Below, in pieces: positions 52,904-63,770 of a DNA stretch of 64,000 bases. A model generated the notes under the pieces. The model worked only from the letters and a program-made list of their open reading frames with translations. It was not told the DNA's origin and searched no databases. Made by a program: the position numbers and the translations under genes. This DNA comes from an uncultured Alsobacter sp. Its GTDB lineage: Bacteria; Pseudomonadota; Alphaproteobacteria; Rhizobiales; Beijerinckiaceae. Position 1 is the first letter of the stretch. Each line of letters begins with the position of its first letter. The stretch covers positions 1 through 64,000 of the forward strand of contig NZ_CAMFHB010000036.1 in NCBI RefSeq assembly GCF_945952055.1, written 5' to 3'.

Positions 52904-54073
52904 ATGCTTCGATCGTTTTCGGCGTTCCGCGACTTCCTGCACAGCGAGGCTGCCGGCGGAGTGATCCTGATGGGGGCGGCCGTCGCTGCCCTCGCCATCG
53001 CCAATTCACCGGTTTCCCCCCAGTACTTCGCCGTCCTGAAAACCTATGTCGGGCCTCTCAGCCTGCTGCACTGGATCAACGATGCGTTGATGGCGGTGTT
53101 CTTCTTGCTGGTCGGGTTGGAGATCAAGCGCGAGGTGCTCGACGGGCAGCTTTCCACCTGGAGCCGCCGGACGCTTCCCGGCGTTGCGGCCCTGGGCGGC
53201 ATGATCGTTCCGGGCCTGATCTACGTCGGCCTGAACTGGCAGGATCCGCTCGTCCTGCGCGGCTGGGCGATCCCGGCCGCGACGGACATCGCCTTCGCGC
53301 TGGGCGTGCTGTCCCTGCTGGGGCCGCGTGTCCCGGCTTCGCTCAAGGTCTTCCTGGCGGCCCTGGCGATCATCGACGACCTTGGGGCGGTGATCATCAT
53401 CGCGCTGTTCTACACAGCCGGGATCAACGCGCTCGCCCTGCTCGGTGCCTTCGTGGTCGCCCTCGTCCTGCTGGGCCTCAACCGGGCTGGGATCGTCCGG
53501 CTGGCGCCCTACCTGGTCCTGGGGATCCTCCTCTGGGTGTTGATGCTGCTCTCGGGCGTTCATGCGACGATCGCGGGCGTGCTCTTGGCCCTCACGATCC
53601 CCCTCGTCCGCACGCCGGGGAAACCCGAGGCGTCGCCCGAGATCTCGCCCTTGCATCGGCTGGAGAAGCGCCTGCATGTGCCGGTCGCTTTCGTGATCGT
53701 CCCCATCTTCGGATTTGCGAACGCCGGGGTATCCTTCTCCGGCGTCAGCTGGGGGCTTCTTCAGGACAGCCTGGCCATCGGGGTCGCCGCCGGTCTCGTC
53801 GTCGGCAAGCTGCTCGGGGTCTTCGGCGCGGTCGTCCTGCTGGTGCGCTCCGGCTGGGCCGACCTCCCCGCCCGGGCGACCTGGACGCAGATGCTCGGCG
53901 TCTCGCTGCTCTGCGGCATCGGCTTCACGATGAGCCTGTTCATCGGGCTGCTCGCCTTCACCGACCCGGCCCTCCAGGACCGCGTGAAGTACGGAATCCT
54001 GGCAGGATCCTTGTGCGCCGGGCTCGCCGGCTACCTCATCCTGAGGGCCTCACCGGGGAAGACGCCGGCCTGA
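52904..54073 (+). CDS. nhaA: Na+/H+ antiporter NhaA
   Basis: 389 residues, 11-12 transmembrane helices. '[26 protein letters not shown]', '[19 protein letters not shown]', '[18 protein letters not shown]' and '[19 protein letters not shown]' (the two essential Asp of TM5) identify NhaA. Exports Na+ in exchange for two H+, important at alkaline pH. ATG 52904 with GGGAG (52889-52893) is used; GTG 52898 is close. Confidence 0.95.
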   Translation: MLRSFSAFRDFLHSEAAGGVILMGAAVAALAIANSPVSPQYFAVLKTYVGPLSLLHWINDALMAVFFLLVGLEIKREVLDGQLSTWSRRTLPGVAALGGMIVPGLIYVGLNWQDPLVLRGWAIPAATDIAFALGVLSLLGPRVPASLKVFLAALAIIDDLGAVIIIALFYTAGINALALLGAFVVALVLLGLNRAGIVRLAPYLVLGILLWVLMLLSGVHATIAGVLLALTIPLVRTPGKPEASPEISPLHRLEKRLHVPVAFVIVPIFGFANAGVSFSGVSWGLLQDSLAIGVAAGLVVGKLLGVFGAVVLLVRSGWADLPARATWTQMLGVSLLCGIGFTMSLFIGLLAFTDPALQDRVKYGILAGSLCAGLAGYLILRASPGKTPA

Positions 54074-54205
54074 CCGCCCTCGGCCTCGCGGGTGTCTGCG
54101 CGGCGGGACGTCGACGGGGTCACGGCAGGCTCCCGGAGACGCGCGGGATGGCGGGACAGTAGCGACGACGGCGGCCGCCGTCGGGCGGGCCCACGGCCCC
54201 TTGTC

Positions 54206-54952
54206 CTACGGATGCGTTCTCTCGGCTGGATCGATCAAGGCCTTCAGGCCCAGCGCATCGCCCGTGGCGGCGTAGGATTGCGTGTTGTCGAAGATGCACC
54301 AGGCTTGCGCGCCGGTCCGCGCGGCGCCGAGGACCTGGGTGGCCAATCGCTCCAGGCGACCGTCGGCGTAGGAGGAGCGGTAGATCTCGGGCGAGCCGTG
54401 CAGGCGGAGATAGGCGAAGCCCGGCCAGCCGGCGGGCTGGTCGGCGCCCGCCGCCCGGGGCGGGTCGGCGGCAACCCTGGCGATCCGCAGGGACCGGAGG
54501 AGGTCTTCCCCTGCGGGCCCGAACCAGCTGGCATGGCGCGGTTCGAGGACGACGGGCGCCTGCGTGCGGCTGCGGACGGCCCGCAGGAGCCGGTCGGCAT
54601 CGGCCGGGCTGAAGGCCTGCTTGGGCGGGAGCTGGAGCAGAACCGCGCCCAGCTTGGGGCCAAGGCCGCCAATCTCCTCGAAGAACCCGTCCAGCGGCGC
54701 CTCGATGGCCTGCCAGTCGGAATGGGTGACGGCCTTCGGCACCTTGACCGAGAAGCGGAAGTCGGTGGGCACCGAGGCGGCCCAGCGCTCGTAGGTCGAT
54801 CGGCGATGCGGCCGGTAGAACGAGGTGTTGATCTCCACGGCCGGGAACACGGCGGCGTAGCGTTCCAGCAAGCTGCCCCCCGCCGGAAAGTGCGCGGCAT
54901 GGATCCTGGGGACGCTCCAGCCGGCCGTGCCGACCAGGACGGCGCCGCCCAT
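54206..54952 (-). CDS. DUF72 family protein
   Basis: 248 residues of the DUF72 TIM barrel: 'VLVGTAGWSVPRIHAAHFPAGGSLLERYAAVFPAVEINTSFYR', 'WAASVPTDFRFSVKVPKAVTH' and 'AWCIFDNTQSYAATGDAL'. Uncharacterised, widely distributed; a role in nucleic-acid or nucleotide chemistry has been guessed from context only. Its start overlaps the SRAP stop (TGATG). Confidence 0.88.
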   Translation of the reverse strand: MGGAVLVGTAGWSVPRIHAAHFPAGGSLLERYAAVFPAVEINTSFYRPHRRSTYERWAASVPTDFRFSVKVPKAVTHSDWQAIEAPLDGFFEEIGGLGPKLGAVLLQLPPKQAFSPADADRLLRAVRSRTQAPVVLEPRHASWFGPAGEDLLRSLRIARVAADPPRAAGADQPAGWPGFAYLRLHGSPEIYRSSYADGRLERLATQVLGAARTGAQAWCIFDNTQSYAATGDALGLKALIDPAERTHP

Positions 54953-55527
54953 CAGCGCACCTGCTCCACGACGCGGCTTCCCGCCGGGAGCGGCCGCAGC
55001 AGCTCCTCCTCCGGGCGGGTGAGGTCAAGCCAGGCCATCCAGTCGTCCTTCGGCAGGATCACGACCTGCCGATCGTGGATCGGGGCCACGTCCGGCCCGG
55101 GCGCGGTGGTCAGGATGGTGAAGGCATCGCCCCCGGACGCCGTCGGGCGCCAGAGGCCGGCGAAACAGAACCAGTCCTCCCCTGCCATCCTGAAACGCCA
55201 CTTCGATTTCGGCGCCTTGGTGCCGGTGAACTCGAAGAAGTGCGACGCCGGCACGAGGCATCGTTGCCGGGCGAAGTGCCGGCCCTCCGAGCGGAAATTG
55301 ATGACAGGCGGCGCCTTCGGGCGCCCGGGATCCAGGCCCCATCGCTGGGCCACGAGCTCGACGCCGCCGTCGACGCGGCGGATCACCGGCGCCGTTTCGG
55401 TGGGCCGGATGTCTTCGCGCGGCTCCAGGTTCGGCGCACCGCCAGGGGTGAACACCGGGAGCTTGATCTGGCTGAAAGCCTCCACATAGGCGGCATAGCC
55501 GATGTGGTTGCCGTAGTCGTTGCACAT
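54952..55527 (-). CDS. SOS response-associated peptidase (SRAP, HMCES/YedK family)
   Basis: 191 residues. The N-terminal Met-Cys exposes the catalytic Cys2 that links to abasic sites; 'PASHFFEFTG' (Glu) and 'APIHDRQVVIL' (His) complete the active site. The protein would shield abasic sites in single-stranded DNA. ATG 55527 is required for Cys2. DUF72 follows with a one-base overlap. Confidence 0.92.
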   Translation of the reverse strand: MCNDYGNHIGYAAYVEAFSQIKLPVFTPGGAPNLEPREDIRPTETAPVIRRVDGGVELVAQRWGLDPGRPKAPPVINFRSEGRHFARQRCLVPASHFFEFTGTKAPKSKWRFRMAGEDWFCFAGLWRPTASGGDAFTILTTAPGPDVAPIHDRQVVILPKDDWMAWLDLTRPEEELLRPLPAGSRVVEQVR

Positions 55528-55639
55528 GGAAGCGGCCTCGAGCCCGGCGGTTGAACCCGACAGGAGCACGCGGGTTCCCGCGTCCCGCCCCTGGCGCGCT
55601 GGACCGGGCCTCGCCTCTCCCGAGAGGCGGCCTGCCGGC

Positions 55640-56158
55640 TCAGGCCATGGCCGGCGGAGCCTCCGGCGCGGCGCCCAGAAGGTGGAAGCCGCGGTCGAAG
55701 TAGACGAGGCTCCGGCGGGCCTGCGCCAGGGCGACGTCCAGGATCTCGGCGTAGAAGACGCTGTGCGTGCCGATCTCGTGGCGGGCGGCGACGCGGCAGT
55801 CGAGGCTCACGGTCGCACCGTCCAGGACGGGAGCACCGGACGCGAGCACGCGCCACGCCCCGCGGGCGAAACGCTCCTGCGGCGACAGGCCCGGCATGGC
55901 GAAGGTCTTGGCGAGATCCTCGTGCTCGGAGCCCAGGACGTTGAGGCACAAGGTGCCGTTGGCCACGATCACGTCGTGGGCCCGCGACGACCGGTTCACG
56001 CAGACCAGCACCGTCGGCGGCGTGTCGGTGACGCTGCAGACCGCGGACGCGGTGAGCCCGTGCCGGCCCGACGGGCCGTCCGTCGTGATGATGTTCACGG
56101 CCGCGCTCATCAGCGACATCGCATTGCGGAAGGCCTGGGCGGAAACATGGGCGTTCAT
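55640..56158 (-). CDS. Flavin reductase family protein
   Basis: 172 residues. 'NAMSLMSAAVNIITTDGPSGRHGLTASAVCSVTDTPPTVLVCVNRSSRAH' and 'CLNVLGSEHEDLAKTFA' match the HpaC/RutF flavin reductases that supply reduced FMN or FAD to two-component monooxygenases. No oxygenase partner gene is adjacent, although the downstream locus is catabolic. Confidence 0.88.
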   Translation of the reverse strand: MNAHVSAQAFRNAMSLMSAAVNIITTDGPSGRHGLTASAVCSVTDTPPTVLVCVNRSSRAHDVIVANGTLCLNVLGSEHEDLAKTFAMPGLSPQERFARGAWRVLASGAPVLDGATVSLDCRVAARHEIGTHSVFYAEILDVALAQARRSLVYFDRGFHLLGAAPEAPPAMA

Positions 56159-56275
56159 CGCGTGCTCCCCGTGTCGTTGACCGAGATCAACACGGCGCGA
56201 TCGCATTCGTCCAATGCATTGTTCTCATCGGGCGAATGAACGAAGGTCATGCGCTGGCCGGGCACCCCGCGAGCG

Positions 56276-57118
56276 TCAAGTCTCCTTCGGCGCCCGGGCG
56301 GCGGACGGCCGGGGCGGCTTGCCCGAATGGGTGAACCCGGGGTCCACCATCCTGCGCTCCGCCTTCAGCGCATCCTCCGACAGGAACTTCGTCGTGCTCC
56401 AGCCGCCATCCACGGCGAGCACCTGTCCGTTGATGAATCCGGACGCGGGCGAGGACAGGAAGAGGATGGCCTGGGCGACGTCCTCGACCGTTCCCATGCG
56501 GGTGGCCGGCGTCATGTCGAGGTTCATGCGGCGGAAGCCTTCGTCCTCCAGGCGATGGAAGGTCATGGGTGTCGGGATCACGCCCGGCGCCACCGCGTTG
56601 GAGCGCACGCCCGACGAGCCGTACTGGGCCGCGAGGTGCAGGGTCAGCGCGTTGAGGCCGCCCTTAGCGGCGGAATAGGCCCCGCCGCGCAGCCCGCCCA
56701 GAAGCGAATAGGTGGAGCTGACGTTGACGATGGTCGCCTCGTCGCCGAACGCCTTCAGCGCCTCGCGGCAGAGGCGGAACGGCGCCCGCAGCATCAGGCC
56801 GAGGAAATAGTCGAGCGTCTCGTCGTCGGTCTCGTGCACGGGCCTGGGGCTGCCGATGCCGGCATTGTTGACGAGATGGTCGAGGCGGCCGAAGCGCTCC
56901 AGGGCGAAGCCGACCGCCCGGGCGGGCGCGTCGTCGGCCGCCACGTCCAGCGCGATGGAAGCGACCTCTGCCCCCCTGCCCGCGAGTTCGCCCTCCATGG
57001 CCGCGAGCTTGCCCGGGTCGCGCGCGACGCCGACGACGGCGATGCCGGCTTCGACGAAGGCTCTCGCGGTGGCGAGGCCGATGCCGCTCGACGCGCCGGT
57101 GATGAGGGCCACGCGCAT
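56276..57118 (-). CDS. Short-chain dehydrogenase/reductase
   Basis: 280 residues. TGASSGIG Rossmann motif, NNAG, and the Ser-Tyr-Lys site in 'NVSSTYSLLGGLRGGAYSAAKGG'. The C-terminal 25 residues after 'LAVDGGWS' are an extension. Probably oxidises or reduces a CoA-linked or alicyclic alcohol in the surrounding pathway. Starts two bases after the acyl-CoA dehydrogenase stop, so the genes are translationally coupled. Confidence 0.9.
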   Translation of the reverse strand: MRVALITGASSGIGLATARAFVEAGIAVVGVARDPGKLAAMEGELAGRGAEVASIALDVAADDAPARAVGFALERFGRLDHLVNNAGIGSPRPVHETDDETLDYFLGLMLRAPFRLCREALKAFGDEATIVNVSSTYSLLGGLRGGAYSAAKGGLNALTLHLAAQYGSSGVRSNAVAPGVIPTPMTFHRLEDEGFRRMNLDMTPATRMGTVEDVAQAILFLSSPASGFINGQVLAVDGGWSTTKFLSEDALKAERRMVDPGFTHSGKPPRPSAARAPKET

Positions 57119-57119
57119 G

Positions 57120-58100
57120 TCAGGTCCTTTCGGCAGCCGGCTGGCGAGGCGCCATCGGCGAGGGAAGGTCGAGCAGCGACGCCGCCTCGCCCAGCCGGGA
57201 GAGCGCGTGCGCGTGCTTGACGAAATGGTGGGCGTCGGCCTCGGCCGAGAAGCCGATGCCGCCGTGGAGCTGGATGCAGGCCCGCGCATTGGCCAGCGCC
57301 ACCGGCGGCGCCAGCCGGCGCAGGGCCGCGACCTGGAACGCCGCGTCCGGCCGGCGATCGGCCAGGGCGATCGCCGCCATGTCGCGCTGGGCCGACAGCA
57401 TCTCGGCGCGGATCGCCATGTCGGCCGCGTGGTGCTTCACGGCCTGGAAAGCCCCGATCGGCTTGCCGAACTGGCGGCGCATGGCGGCATAGGCGACGGC
57501 GAGGTCGCGCGCGCCCTCGGCCACGCCGAGAAGGTGGCAGGACACGAGCAGGTCAGCCGCCGCGAGACGGGCGGGATCATCGGTGGACGCCAGCGTTGAC
57601 CCGGTCCCGCCGGCCAGCGCCACGGCGACGGAGTGGCCGAGGCCGGGCTGCTCCCGCACAGCGCCGGTCTCCACGAGGGACAGCTGCCTGTCTCCGAACA
57701 CGAGAACCGCCGCGTTCGGCACCGGATCAAGCACCAGGATCCCCTGCGCGCCCGGCAGGCCCGCGCAGACGGGCCGCCCGAGGCTGGCGATCGCGGTGGC
57801 GAGCGCGCCCTCGCCCACCGACCGCGCCACCGCCGCCGCGACCGTCGTCGCCAGGCTTCGGGTGGTCAGCAGATGGCGGCCGAGCAGCGTGTGGACGAGA
57901 GCCTCCTCGACGATCGTGAATCCCGAGCCGCCCTCCTCCTCCGACGCCGACAGCGAGAAGGCGCCGAACGCGCACAGCGGCGCGAGGTCGTCCTGCCGGG
58001 CCTCGCGCAGGCGGCCCAGGGGGAAGCTCTCGGCGAGCAGCGCAGCGGCCGCCTCGACGATGAGCCGCTGGTCCTGGGAGAGGTTCAGATCGAACGCCAC
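57120..58100 (-). CDS. Acyl-CoA dehydrogenase, short subunit
   Basis: 326 residues from GTG 58100 (GGGAG seven bases upstream). 'LNLSQDQRLIVEAAAALLAESFPLG', 'FGKPIGAFQAVKHHAADMAIRAE' and 'CIQLHGGIGFSAEADAHHFVKHA' match ACADs, but it is about 50 residues shorter than usual and the middle flavin/substrate part is reduced. This is typical of the partner subunit in heteromeric ACADs. Follows the full-length ACAD by four bases. Confidence 0.87.
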   Translation of the reverse strand: MAFDLNLSQDQRLIVEAAAALLAESFPLGRLREARQDDLAPLCAFGAFSLSASEEEGGSGFTIVEEALVHTLLGRHLLTTRSLATTVAAAVARSVGEGALATAIASLGRPVCAGLPGAQGILVLDPVPNAAVLVFGDRQLSLVETGAVREQPGLGHSVAVALAGGTGSTLASTDDPARLAAADLLVSCHLLGVAEGARDLAVAYAAMRRQFGKPIGAFQAVKHHAADMAIRAEMLSAQRDMAAIALADRRPDAAFQVAALRRLAPPVALANARACIQLHGGIGFSAEADAHHFVKHAHALSRLGEAASLLDLPSPMAPRQPAAERT

Positions 58101-58104
58101 GGCT

Positions 58105-59226
58105 CTACTCCCGCGGCAGGCCGAGCACGCGCTCGGCAATGATGTTGCGCTGGATCTCGGCCGTGCCGCCGGCGATCGTCTCGCTGTAGGCTTCCAGATA
58201 GTCGTGGCTCCACGCGCCGTCCAGAAGGGCCTCCGGCCCGAGGACGTCCATGGCGGCGGCGAAGATGCGCTGGGCCAGTTCGGCGAAGTAGAGCCGCATC
58301 ATGGAGCCGTCCGAGGGCGTCACGGGCTCCCGCAGCACGGTCCGGTAGGTCATGGCCCGCAGGGCGGCAGCCTCGGCACGCAGATCCGCGAGGCGCTCGG
58401 CGAGCGCCGTGCCGGCGCGGGGCCGCGCCAGCGCGATCAGGTCCTCGATGCGCACGCCGAGTTCGAACTGCAGGCCCATCGCCGCCGTCTTGCGCTCGAA
58501 GCCGAGCGTCGTCATGGCAACGCGCCAGCCGTCGTGCAGCGGCCCGACGACGCTGGACAGCGGAATGCGCACGTCGTCGTAGAAGACCTCCGCGAAATGC
58601 GAGACGCCGGCCAGGTTGCGGATCGGGCGCACGGTGATGCCGGGCGCGCGCATGTCACAGATCACCCAGCTCAGCCCCTTGTGGTGCCTGGACCCCGGCT
58701 CGGTGCGGATCAGCAGCTCCTGGTAGTCGGCGTGATCGGAATAGCTCGACCAGATCTTCTGGCCGTTCACGACGAGGTGGTCGCCATCGACCACGCCCTG
58801 CGTGCGCAGCGACGCGAGGTCCGAGCCGGCGTCCGGCTCCGAGAACCCCTGACACCACAGCGCGTCCCCGGACAGGATTTTCGGCAGGTGGAACGCCTTC
58901 TGGTCTTCGCTGCCGCAGGCGATCAACGTCGGGCCGGCATGGTTGAGCGCCACGAAGGAGCCGTCCAGCACGGAAGGCGCGCGGGCGCGGACGTATTCCT
59001 CGTACCAGATCAGGATGCGCTGCGGCGGCAGGCCCTGCCCGCCATACTGCCGAGGCCAGGCGATCCCGGCCCAGCCGCCCTGCTGGCAGCGCCTCAGCCA
59101 GGCGCGGGTGAAATCGGCGGCCGCCTTGCCCTCGCGCGGCGGCCGCTCGCCGGGCACGTTGGCCGCGAGCCAGGCACGGGCCGCCGTCCGAAAGGTCTCG
59201 TCCTCGGGCGTGGTGGTCAGTTGCAT
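58105..59226 (-). CDS. Acyl-CoA dehydrogenase, full-length subunit
   Basis: 373 residues. 'WCQGFSEPDAGSDLASLRT' (flavin-binding), 'GQKIWSSYSDHADYQELLIRTE' and 'SETIAGGTAEIQRNIIAERVLGLP' are typical of ACADs of the steroid/alicyclic-acid type. Introduces an alpha,beta double bond into an acyl-CoA. Pairs with the short subunit downstream. Confidence 0.9.
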   Translation of the reverse strand: MQLTTTPEDETFRTAARAWLAANVPGERPPREGKAAADFTRAWLRRCQQGGWAGIAWPRQYGGQGLPPQRILIWYEEYVRARAPSVLDGSFVALNHAGPTLIACGSEDQKAFHLPKILSGDALWCQGFSEPDAGSDLASLRTQGVVDGDHLVVNGQKIWSSYSDHADYQELLIRTEPGSRHHKGLSWVICDMRAPGITVRPIRNLAGVSHFAEVFYDDVRIPLSSVVGPLHDGWRVAMTTLGFERKTAAMGLQFELGVRIEDLIALARPRAGTALAERLADLRAEAAALRAMTYRTVLREPVTPSDGSMMRLYFAELAQRIFAAAMDVLGPEALLDGAWSHDYLEAYSETIAGGTAEIQRNIIAERVLGLPRE

Positions 59227-59233
59227 CGGCGTG

Positions 59234-59956
59234 TCACGACATCCAGCCGCCGGCGACGTCGACGATGCTGCCCGTCATGTAGCTCGCCTCCTCGCCTGCG
59301 AGGAAACGAACGACGGTGGCGATCTCGGACGGCTTCCCGACGCGGGCCATGGCGACGCTGTGCATCTGCCGCTCCATCTGGACAGGGTTCACGTCGGCCG
59401 CCATCGGCGTGTCGATGGTGCCGGGCGCGATGGCGTTCACGCGGATGCCGTAGGGGGCCAGCGTCCTGGCCATGCTCCGCGTCAGGCCGATCAGCCCGGC
59501 CTTGGAGGTGCCGTAGGGGATCATGGGGCTGCCGAGCTTGCCGTTGATCGACGCGATGTTGACGATGCTGCCGGCGATCCCCGCGGCCACCATGCGCCGC
59601 GCCAGCTCCTGGCTGAGCAGGAACGGCGCGCGCAGGTTCACCGCCAGCACGCGGTCGAGGTCCTCCAGCGTGAGGTCGAAAACGCCGATCTTCTCGTAGA
59701 GGCCGGCGCAGTTCACCAGGGTCGTGACGGCGGCCTCGTCATCGAGCGCGCCGAGGGCCTCCCGCACGGCGTCCATGTCCGTGAGGTCGCATCCGATGAA
59801 CCGGTCCGGCGCATCCTCGCCGCGCTCAGACGCGCTGGTCTGGGACGCGCTGCCCGGGCGGTCGATGCCGACGACGCGATAGCCCACGCGCCGCATCTCG
59901 GCGCAGATCGCGCGCCCCATGCCGCCATGGCTCCCCGTCAGCACGCAGGTGCGCAA
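59234..59956 (-). CDS. Short-chain dehydrogenase/reductase
   Basis: 240 residues from TTG 59956, with AGGGAGG five bases upstream. TGSHGGMG (variant of TGxxxGxG), NCAG, and 'IASINGKLGSPMIPYGTSKAG' (Ser-Tyr-Lys). A beta-oxidation-like or alcohol-oxidising step is likely. First gene of the leftward operon, divergent from the ACAD at 60156 across 199 bp. Confidence 0.9.
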   Translation of the reverse strand: MRTCVLTGSHGGMGRAICAEMRRVGYRVVGIDRPGSASQTSASERGEDAPDRFIGCDLTDMDAVREALGALDDEAAVTTLVNCAGLYEKIGVFDLTLEDLDRVLAVNLRAPFLLSQELARRMVAAGIAGSIVNIASINGKLGSPMIPYGTSKAGLIGLTRSMARTLAPYGIRVNAIAPGTIDTPMAADVNPVQMERQMHSVAMARVGKPSEIATVVRFLAGEEASYMTGSIVDVAGGWMS

Positions 59957-60155
59957 CGGCGCCTCCCTTTTGTCTCACGATACGGAACATATTTTGTGCG
60001 CCGCACCAACTCCCTATCCCAATACTAGGCCTTGCTCCAGTGGTGTTCAAGAGATGAGCCCGCCTTTTCAGTCTTGACAGAACGGCGCCACGGGATGAGC
60101 TTCCCATCCCGTGAAACGCTGATGTCCCACAAGATGGACAGGCTGGAGACGCTCG

Positions 60156-61306
<1,151 letters not shown>

Positions 61307-61307
<1 letters not shown>

Positions 61308-62227
61308 TGCGGTTCGCGCCCAACGAGGACCAGGCGACGTTCCTGGGCGTCCTCGACCAGATGGCCGAGGGTCATGAGGCTCACTGGCGCACCTCGCCCG
61401 ACTGGTCGAGGTTCGACTGGTCGGCCGCGTTCGACCGGATGCTGGAGGACAACGGCTTCCTCGACTGCGCCCGGGAGGAGACGCTCGGCCTCGTCGCGGC
61501 CGCGGCCCTCACCCACCGGGTCGCTCGCCTGCCGGTGCTCGCCGAATGCGCGGCCTCGTCCGTGCTGCGACCGATGGTGGGAGCTGAGCTGCCACGCCCG
61601 ATCGCGGTCGTCGAAGGTCGGGACGATGCGGCGACCCGGTTCCTGACCGTCGCCCGCTCGGTGATCCTGATCGAGGCCGATGGCATCCGGACGGCCGTTC
61701 TGACCCCGAATGCCGTCGCGCCGGTCGACAGTCTCTTCGCCTATCCGATGGGGCGGCTCACACCGGGCGCGACGGACTGGCGGGCAGCCGATGCCGATCC
61801 GCAGCGCGTCCGGAATGCCTGGCGCGCGGCTCTGGCGGCGGAGCTCGGCGGGGTCCTGAAGGGCGGGCTCGATGCGGTCGTCGCGTATGTGAAGGACCGG
61901 CACCAGTTCGGGCGTCCCCTCGGCAGCTTCCAGGCCATCCAGCACAGGCTCGCATCCGCCGCCGCGAAGATCGAGGCGGCCTACTGGCTGGCCCTGAAGG
62001 CGGCGCACAGCCTCGACCCGGCCGATGCCATGGGCGCGCTCGGCTTCGTCCAGGAGGCCGCGACGCGCATCACCAACGACCTGCACCAGTTCATGGGGGC
62101 CATGGGCCTGACGCTCGAGCATCCCCTGCACCGCTGGACGTACCGCGCCCGGCTGCTGCGCTCCGCCATGGGCGGCGCCGGCACGCACCTGCAGGGCGTC
62201 GCCGACACGCGCTGGAGGGCGGCATGA
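61307..62227 (+). CDS. Acyl-CoA dehydrogenase, short subunit
   Basis: 306 residues. The N-terminal half is divergent; the C-terminal half has 'KDRHQFGRPLGSFQAIQHRLASAAAKIEAA' and 'HQFMGAMGLTLEHPLHRWTYRARL', typical of ACADs. Short length and coupling to a full-length ACAD again suggest a heteromeric enzyme. Counterpart of the gene at 57120. Confidence 0.87.
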
Positions 62228-62323
62228 ACGCGCTTCCAACCGTAGCGACGGCAACGAAGGACAGGGTCGCCGCCTGGCGATCGTGAGGACAAGCCTGCAA
62301 CCAACCGACCCGGGGAGGGATCC

Positions 62324-63574
62324 ATGACCACAAGCAGACGGCAATTCATCGGCGGGGCGCTCGGCATGGGCGCACTGTCCGCGTTTCCGATGCCCGCCAT
62401 CGCGCAGAGCGGCAACGTCATCAAGATCGGCCTGATCACCAGCCTGCAGGGCGGCTACGCGGCCTTCGGGCAGAACCACAAGCGCGGCGCCGAATTCGCG
62501 GTCGAGGAGATCAACGCGGCCGGCGGCATCAACGGCAAGAAGCTCGAACTCGTCGTGCGCGACGACGGCCTGAAGCCCGATGTCGGCATCGCCGCCGCCC
62601 GCGAGCTGGCCGGCGAAGGCGTGCGGATCTTCACGGGCGGGCTCGTCTCCGGCGTCGTGCTGGCGCTCAACGGCATCATGGGCGAGCTCGACTCCGTCTT
62701 CATCAGCGCCGCCGCCCACGGCAACAACCTCACGCACGAGGATTTCAGGCCGAACTACTTCCGCGTCACGGACTATTCGGCGATGCGTGTCGCGGCGGGC
62801 TCCGGCCTCGTCGCGCAGAAGTACAAGACCGCCAAGGTTTGGGGCTCGATCGCGCCCGACGCGGAGATCGGCCGGTCCGTGATGGACGTGGTGAACTACC
62901 ACCTGCCGCGGGTCTACAAGGCGCAGAATACCATCGACATCAAGATGACCGAGACCCTGTGGACCAAGTTCGGCGCCACGGACTACCGCAACGAGATCGC
63001 GCGCCTCATGAGCCAGGGCATCGACGGGCTCGTCGTGGGCCTCGGCGGCGCCGACGAGACGACCTTCCTGCAGCAGGCCGGCCAGCTCGGCCTCACCAAG
63101 AAGATCCAGGGCTTCTTCACCTCGGGCAGCGAGTTCCTCGGCGCCATCGCGCTCAAGGAGCGCACGCCGGAGAACTACTGGTCCGGCTTCCACTGGTACT
63201 ACGGCGCCTATCCCGACAACCCGATCTCGCAGAAGGTGGTCGAGGCGTTCCGGGCCAAGGGCTATGGCAAGCACCCCGACGGCTTCGTGGGCATGACGCA
63301 CGCCGCCATGACCGCGATCGCCGGCGGACTGCGCAAGGGCGCCGGCCCGACGGCCAAGGAAATGATCCCGGCGCTGGAGGGGCTCACCTTCGACTCGGTC
63401 AAGGGCAAGATCACGCTGCGCAAGGAAGACCACCAGGCGATCAGCGATGTGAACTATGCCCTGCTCGGGCCGGCCAAGAACGAGGACGGCTGGCAGGTGC
63501 TCGACTTCGCCCGGGTCGACGGCGCCCAGTTCGCCGGCCCGCCCACCCCGGGCAAGGCCCTGTCGTTCACGTGA
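62324..63574 (+). CDS. ABC transporter substrate-binding protein, branched-chain amino acid type
   Basis: 416 residues. The N-terminus has a Tat-like signal (SRRQFIGG, then a hydrophobic stretch to IAQS). 'VIKIGLITSLQGGYAAFGQNHKRGAEFAVEEINAAGGINGKKLELVVRDD' is a Peripla_BP_6 beginning. In this context it probably binds an organic acid or aromatic compound rather than leucine. No permease or ATPase gene is seen before the right edge. ATG 62324 has GGGAGGG upstream. Confidence 0.9.
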   Translation: MTTSRRQFIGGALGMGALSAFPMPAIAQSGNVIKIGLITSLQGGYAAFGQNHKRGAEFAVEEINAAGGINGKKLELVVRDDGLKPDVGIAAARELAGEGVRIFTGGLVSGVVLALNGIMGELDSVFISAAAHGNNLTHEDFRPNYFRVTDYSAMRVAAGSGLVAQKYKTAKVWGSIAPDAEIGRSVMDVVNYHLPRVYKAQNTIDIKMTETLWTKFGATDYRNEIARLMSQGIDGLVVGLGGADETTFLQQAGQLGLTKKIQGFFTSGSEFLGAIALKERTPENYWSGFHWYYGAYPDNPISQKVVEAFRAKGYGKHPDGFVGMTHAAMTAIAGGLRKGAGPTAKEMIPALEGLTFDSVKGKITLRKEDHQAISDVNYALLGPAKNEDGWQVLDFARVDGAQFAGPPTPGKALSFT

Positions 63575-63605
63575 GGGATGGGTCACACCGCAATCCTCCG
63601 TCTCC

Positions 63606-63713
63606 CTCATCCTGAGCCGGCCGCGGAGCGGCCGAGTCGAAGGACGCAGAAAGCCCATGCGGCACCGTTCTGCGTCCTTCGACTCACGGCCTCCGGCCGT
63701 GGCTCAGGATGAG
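63606..63713. repeat. Long complex palindromic element
   Basis: Outer arms CTCATCCTGAGCC (63606-63618) and GGCTCAGGATGAG (63701-63713) and inner arms of 18 bp (63634-63651 with 63668-63685) are perfect inverted repeats. Between them lie two small hairpins, GGCCG-N5-CGGCC (63619-63633) and ACGGCC-TCC-GGCCGT (63686-63700). The element can fold as a cruciform with three stems. Elements with the CTCATCCTGAG motif are dispersed in Hyphomicrobiales genomes. It separates the binding-protein gene from the acyl-CoA ligase. Confidence 0.8.
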
Positions 63714-63770
63714 GAGCGTGGGGGCGGTTGAGGAGATTGGAGCCAAGGCAATGCCCGAGACTGCCTCTCG

